This document shows positions 5,368 to 5,920 of a stretch of DNA of 5,920 nt, in pieces. Every line of letters starts with the position of its first letter. Position 1 is the first letter of the stretch. The translations under genes and the position numbers were made by a program. Origin of the DNA: an uncultured Clostridia bacterium (lineage in GTDB: Bacteria; Bacillota; Clostridia; UBA1381); NCBI GenBank assembly GCA_944391255.1, contig CALXSW010000077.1:1-5920 (forward strand), read 5' to 3'. A model generated the notes under the pieces. It had not been told where the DNA came from and did no database searches. It worked only from the letters and a program-made list of their open reading frames with translations.

Positions 5368-5920
5368 TTATTTTAATTTTTCGAGTTTCTTTAATATTTC
5401 TTCGTGTTTATCAGGGTATAGGTGCGAATAAATTTCAAGTGTTGTGCTCACGCTCTCATGTCCGAGTAATTCAGAAACAAGAAGAGGTTCAGATCCTTGT
5501 TCTATAAGCATGGAAGCATAACTATGTCTTAATCCGTGGATTTTTATGGGTGTTACTCCTGCTTTTTTACAGGTATATGCCATTTCGTGTTTTAGCGTAG
5601 ATTTCGTGAAAGGAAATAGTCGTTCATCCGGCTCATAATCATACAGTCGGTCAACATAGTTTTTTACATCTTCAAGCACAAAATCAGGTACCGGAACAGA
5701 TCTCTCGCTTTTAGGCGTCTTAGGCGGTAGAAATATATCCTCACCGTTAAGTCTCGCATAATTTTTTGTTACAGAAACTCTTTTATTTTCAAAATCAAAA
5801 TCGTTATAAGTTAGAGCAAGTAGCTCACCGACTCTAAGACCTGTCCAAAATAATATTTCAAAAGCCAATTTACTGCGATGGCGCGTTAGACATTCATGGA
5901 ATTTTTTAAATTCATCCAGT
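5368..5920 (-). CDS. Tyrosine recombinase/integrase, C-terminal catalytic part (5' end beyond window)
   Basis: The gene reads leftward, and its frame is open from the stop at 5368-5370 to the right edge, giving 183 visible residues starting LDEFKKFHECL. The TTG at 5866-5868 is not a credible start, because the residues before it (LDEFKKF...) are typical integrase sequence. Visible numbering places the catalytic set as R29 (TGLRVGEL), K70 (beta-hairpin, KTPKSERSVP), H128 and R131 (HGLRHSYAS), H154 (LLGHES) and nucleophile Y164 (LEIYSHLYP). All are present, so the catalytic domain appears intact. Such enzymes integrate and excise ICEs, genomic islands and prophages; the style is that of Bacillota Tn916-like and phage integrases. 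The missing N-terminal part would hold the arm-binding and core-binding domains. Leucine codons TTA and CTA are more frequent than in guaA and the region looks somewhat more AT-rich. It converges on guaA across the shared terminator. Confidence 0.94.
   Translation of the reverse strand, partial: LDEFKKFHECLTRHRSKLAFEILFWTGLRVGELLALTYNDFDFENKRVSVTKNYARLNGEDIFLPPKTPKSERSVPVPDFVLEDVKNYVDRLYDYEPDERLFPFTKSTLKHEMAYTCKKAGVTPIKIHGLRHSYASMLIEQGSEPLLVSELLGHESVSTTLEIYSHLYPDKHEEILKKLEKLK

Noticed and set aside
5866..5868. TTG as the start codon of the integrase
   Set aside because: The frame is open to the window edge, and the 17 residues before the TTG (LDEFKKFHECL...) read as normal integrase sequence, so the gene is cut by the window and does not start here.
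1..5920. CRISPR array, insertion sequence or toxin-antitoxin/defence genes
   Set aside because: There are no regularly spaced repeats, no transposase and no small paired unknown genes. All long coding regions belong to recognised families.

Overview
The window looks like a chromosomal segment from a moderately AT-rich member of the Bacillota, most likely a clostridium. The evidence is strong purine-rich ribosome binding sites, heavy use of ATA for isoleucine and CTT for leucine, a canonical sigma-A type promoter, tightly packed genes, and a Tn916/ICE-style tyrosine integrase. This is inferred from sequence character and family recognition, not from a database match.

Layout, left to right. 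Bases 6-1289 encode a CLC-family membrane transporter whose selectivity motifs match the fluoride/proton antiporter branch (CLC-F) better than chloride CLCs. Twenty-four bases later, 1314-3233 encodes a full-length two-domain ABC-F ATPase, a soluble ribosome-acting protein rather than a transporter. Its stop overlaps the start of dtd (3233-3682), which encodes D-aminoacyl-tRNA deacylase, so the two are probably translationally coupled. A near-consensus promoter lies across the last codons of dtd (3660-3688) and drives guaA (3738-5270), encoding GMP synthase. A long hairpin with a T-run (5275-5319) closes guaA. On the opposite strand and facing guaA, 5368-5920 holds the catalytic half of a tyrosine integrase; its reading frame is still open at the right edge.

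The first three genes read as one co-directional unit: fluoride detoxification, then ribosome maintenance, then removal of D-amino acids from tRNA. guaA can be transcribed separately. The right-hand 650 bases look like the boundary of an integrated element. The 3' end of guaA is a known insertion site for genomic islands. Here an integrase lies next to it, a perfect 11-bp tandem repeat and an 8-bp inverted repeat lie between them, and codon choice changes in the last ~57 codons of guaA.

No new multi-gene system is visible. The items most worth following are the element boundary at guaA, the divergent CLC-F filter motif, and the small repeat cluster next to the integrase. Any cargo of the element lies beyond the right edge.
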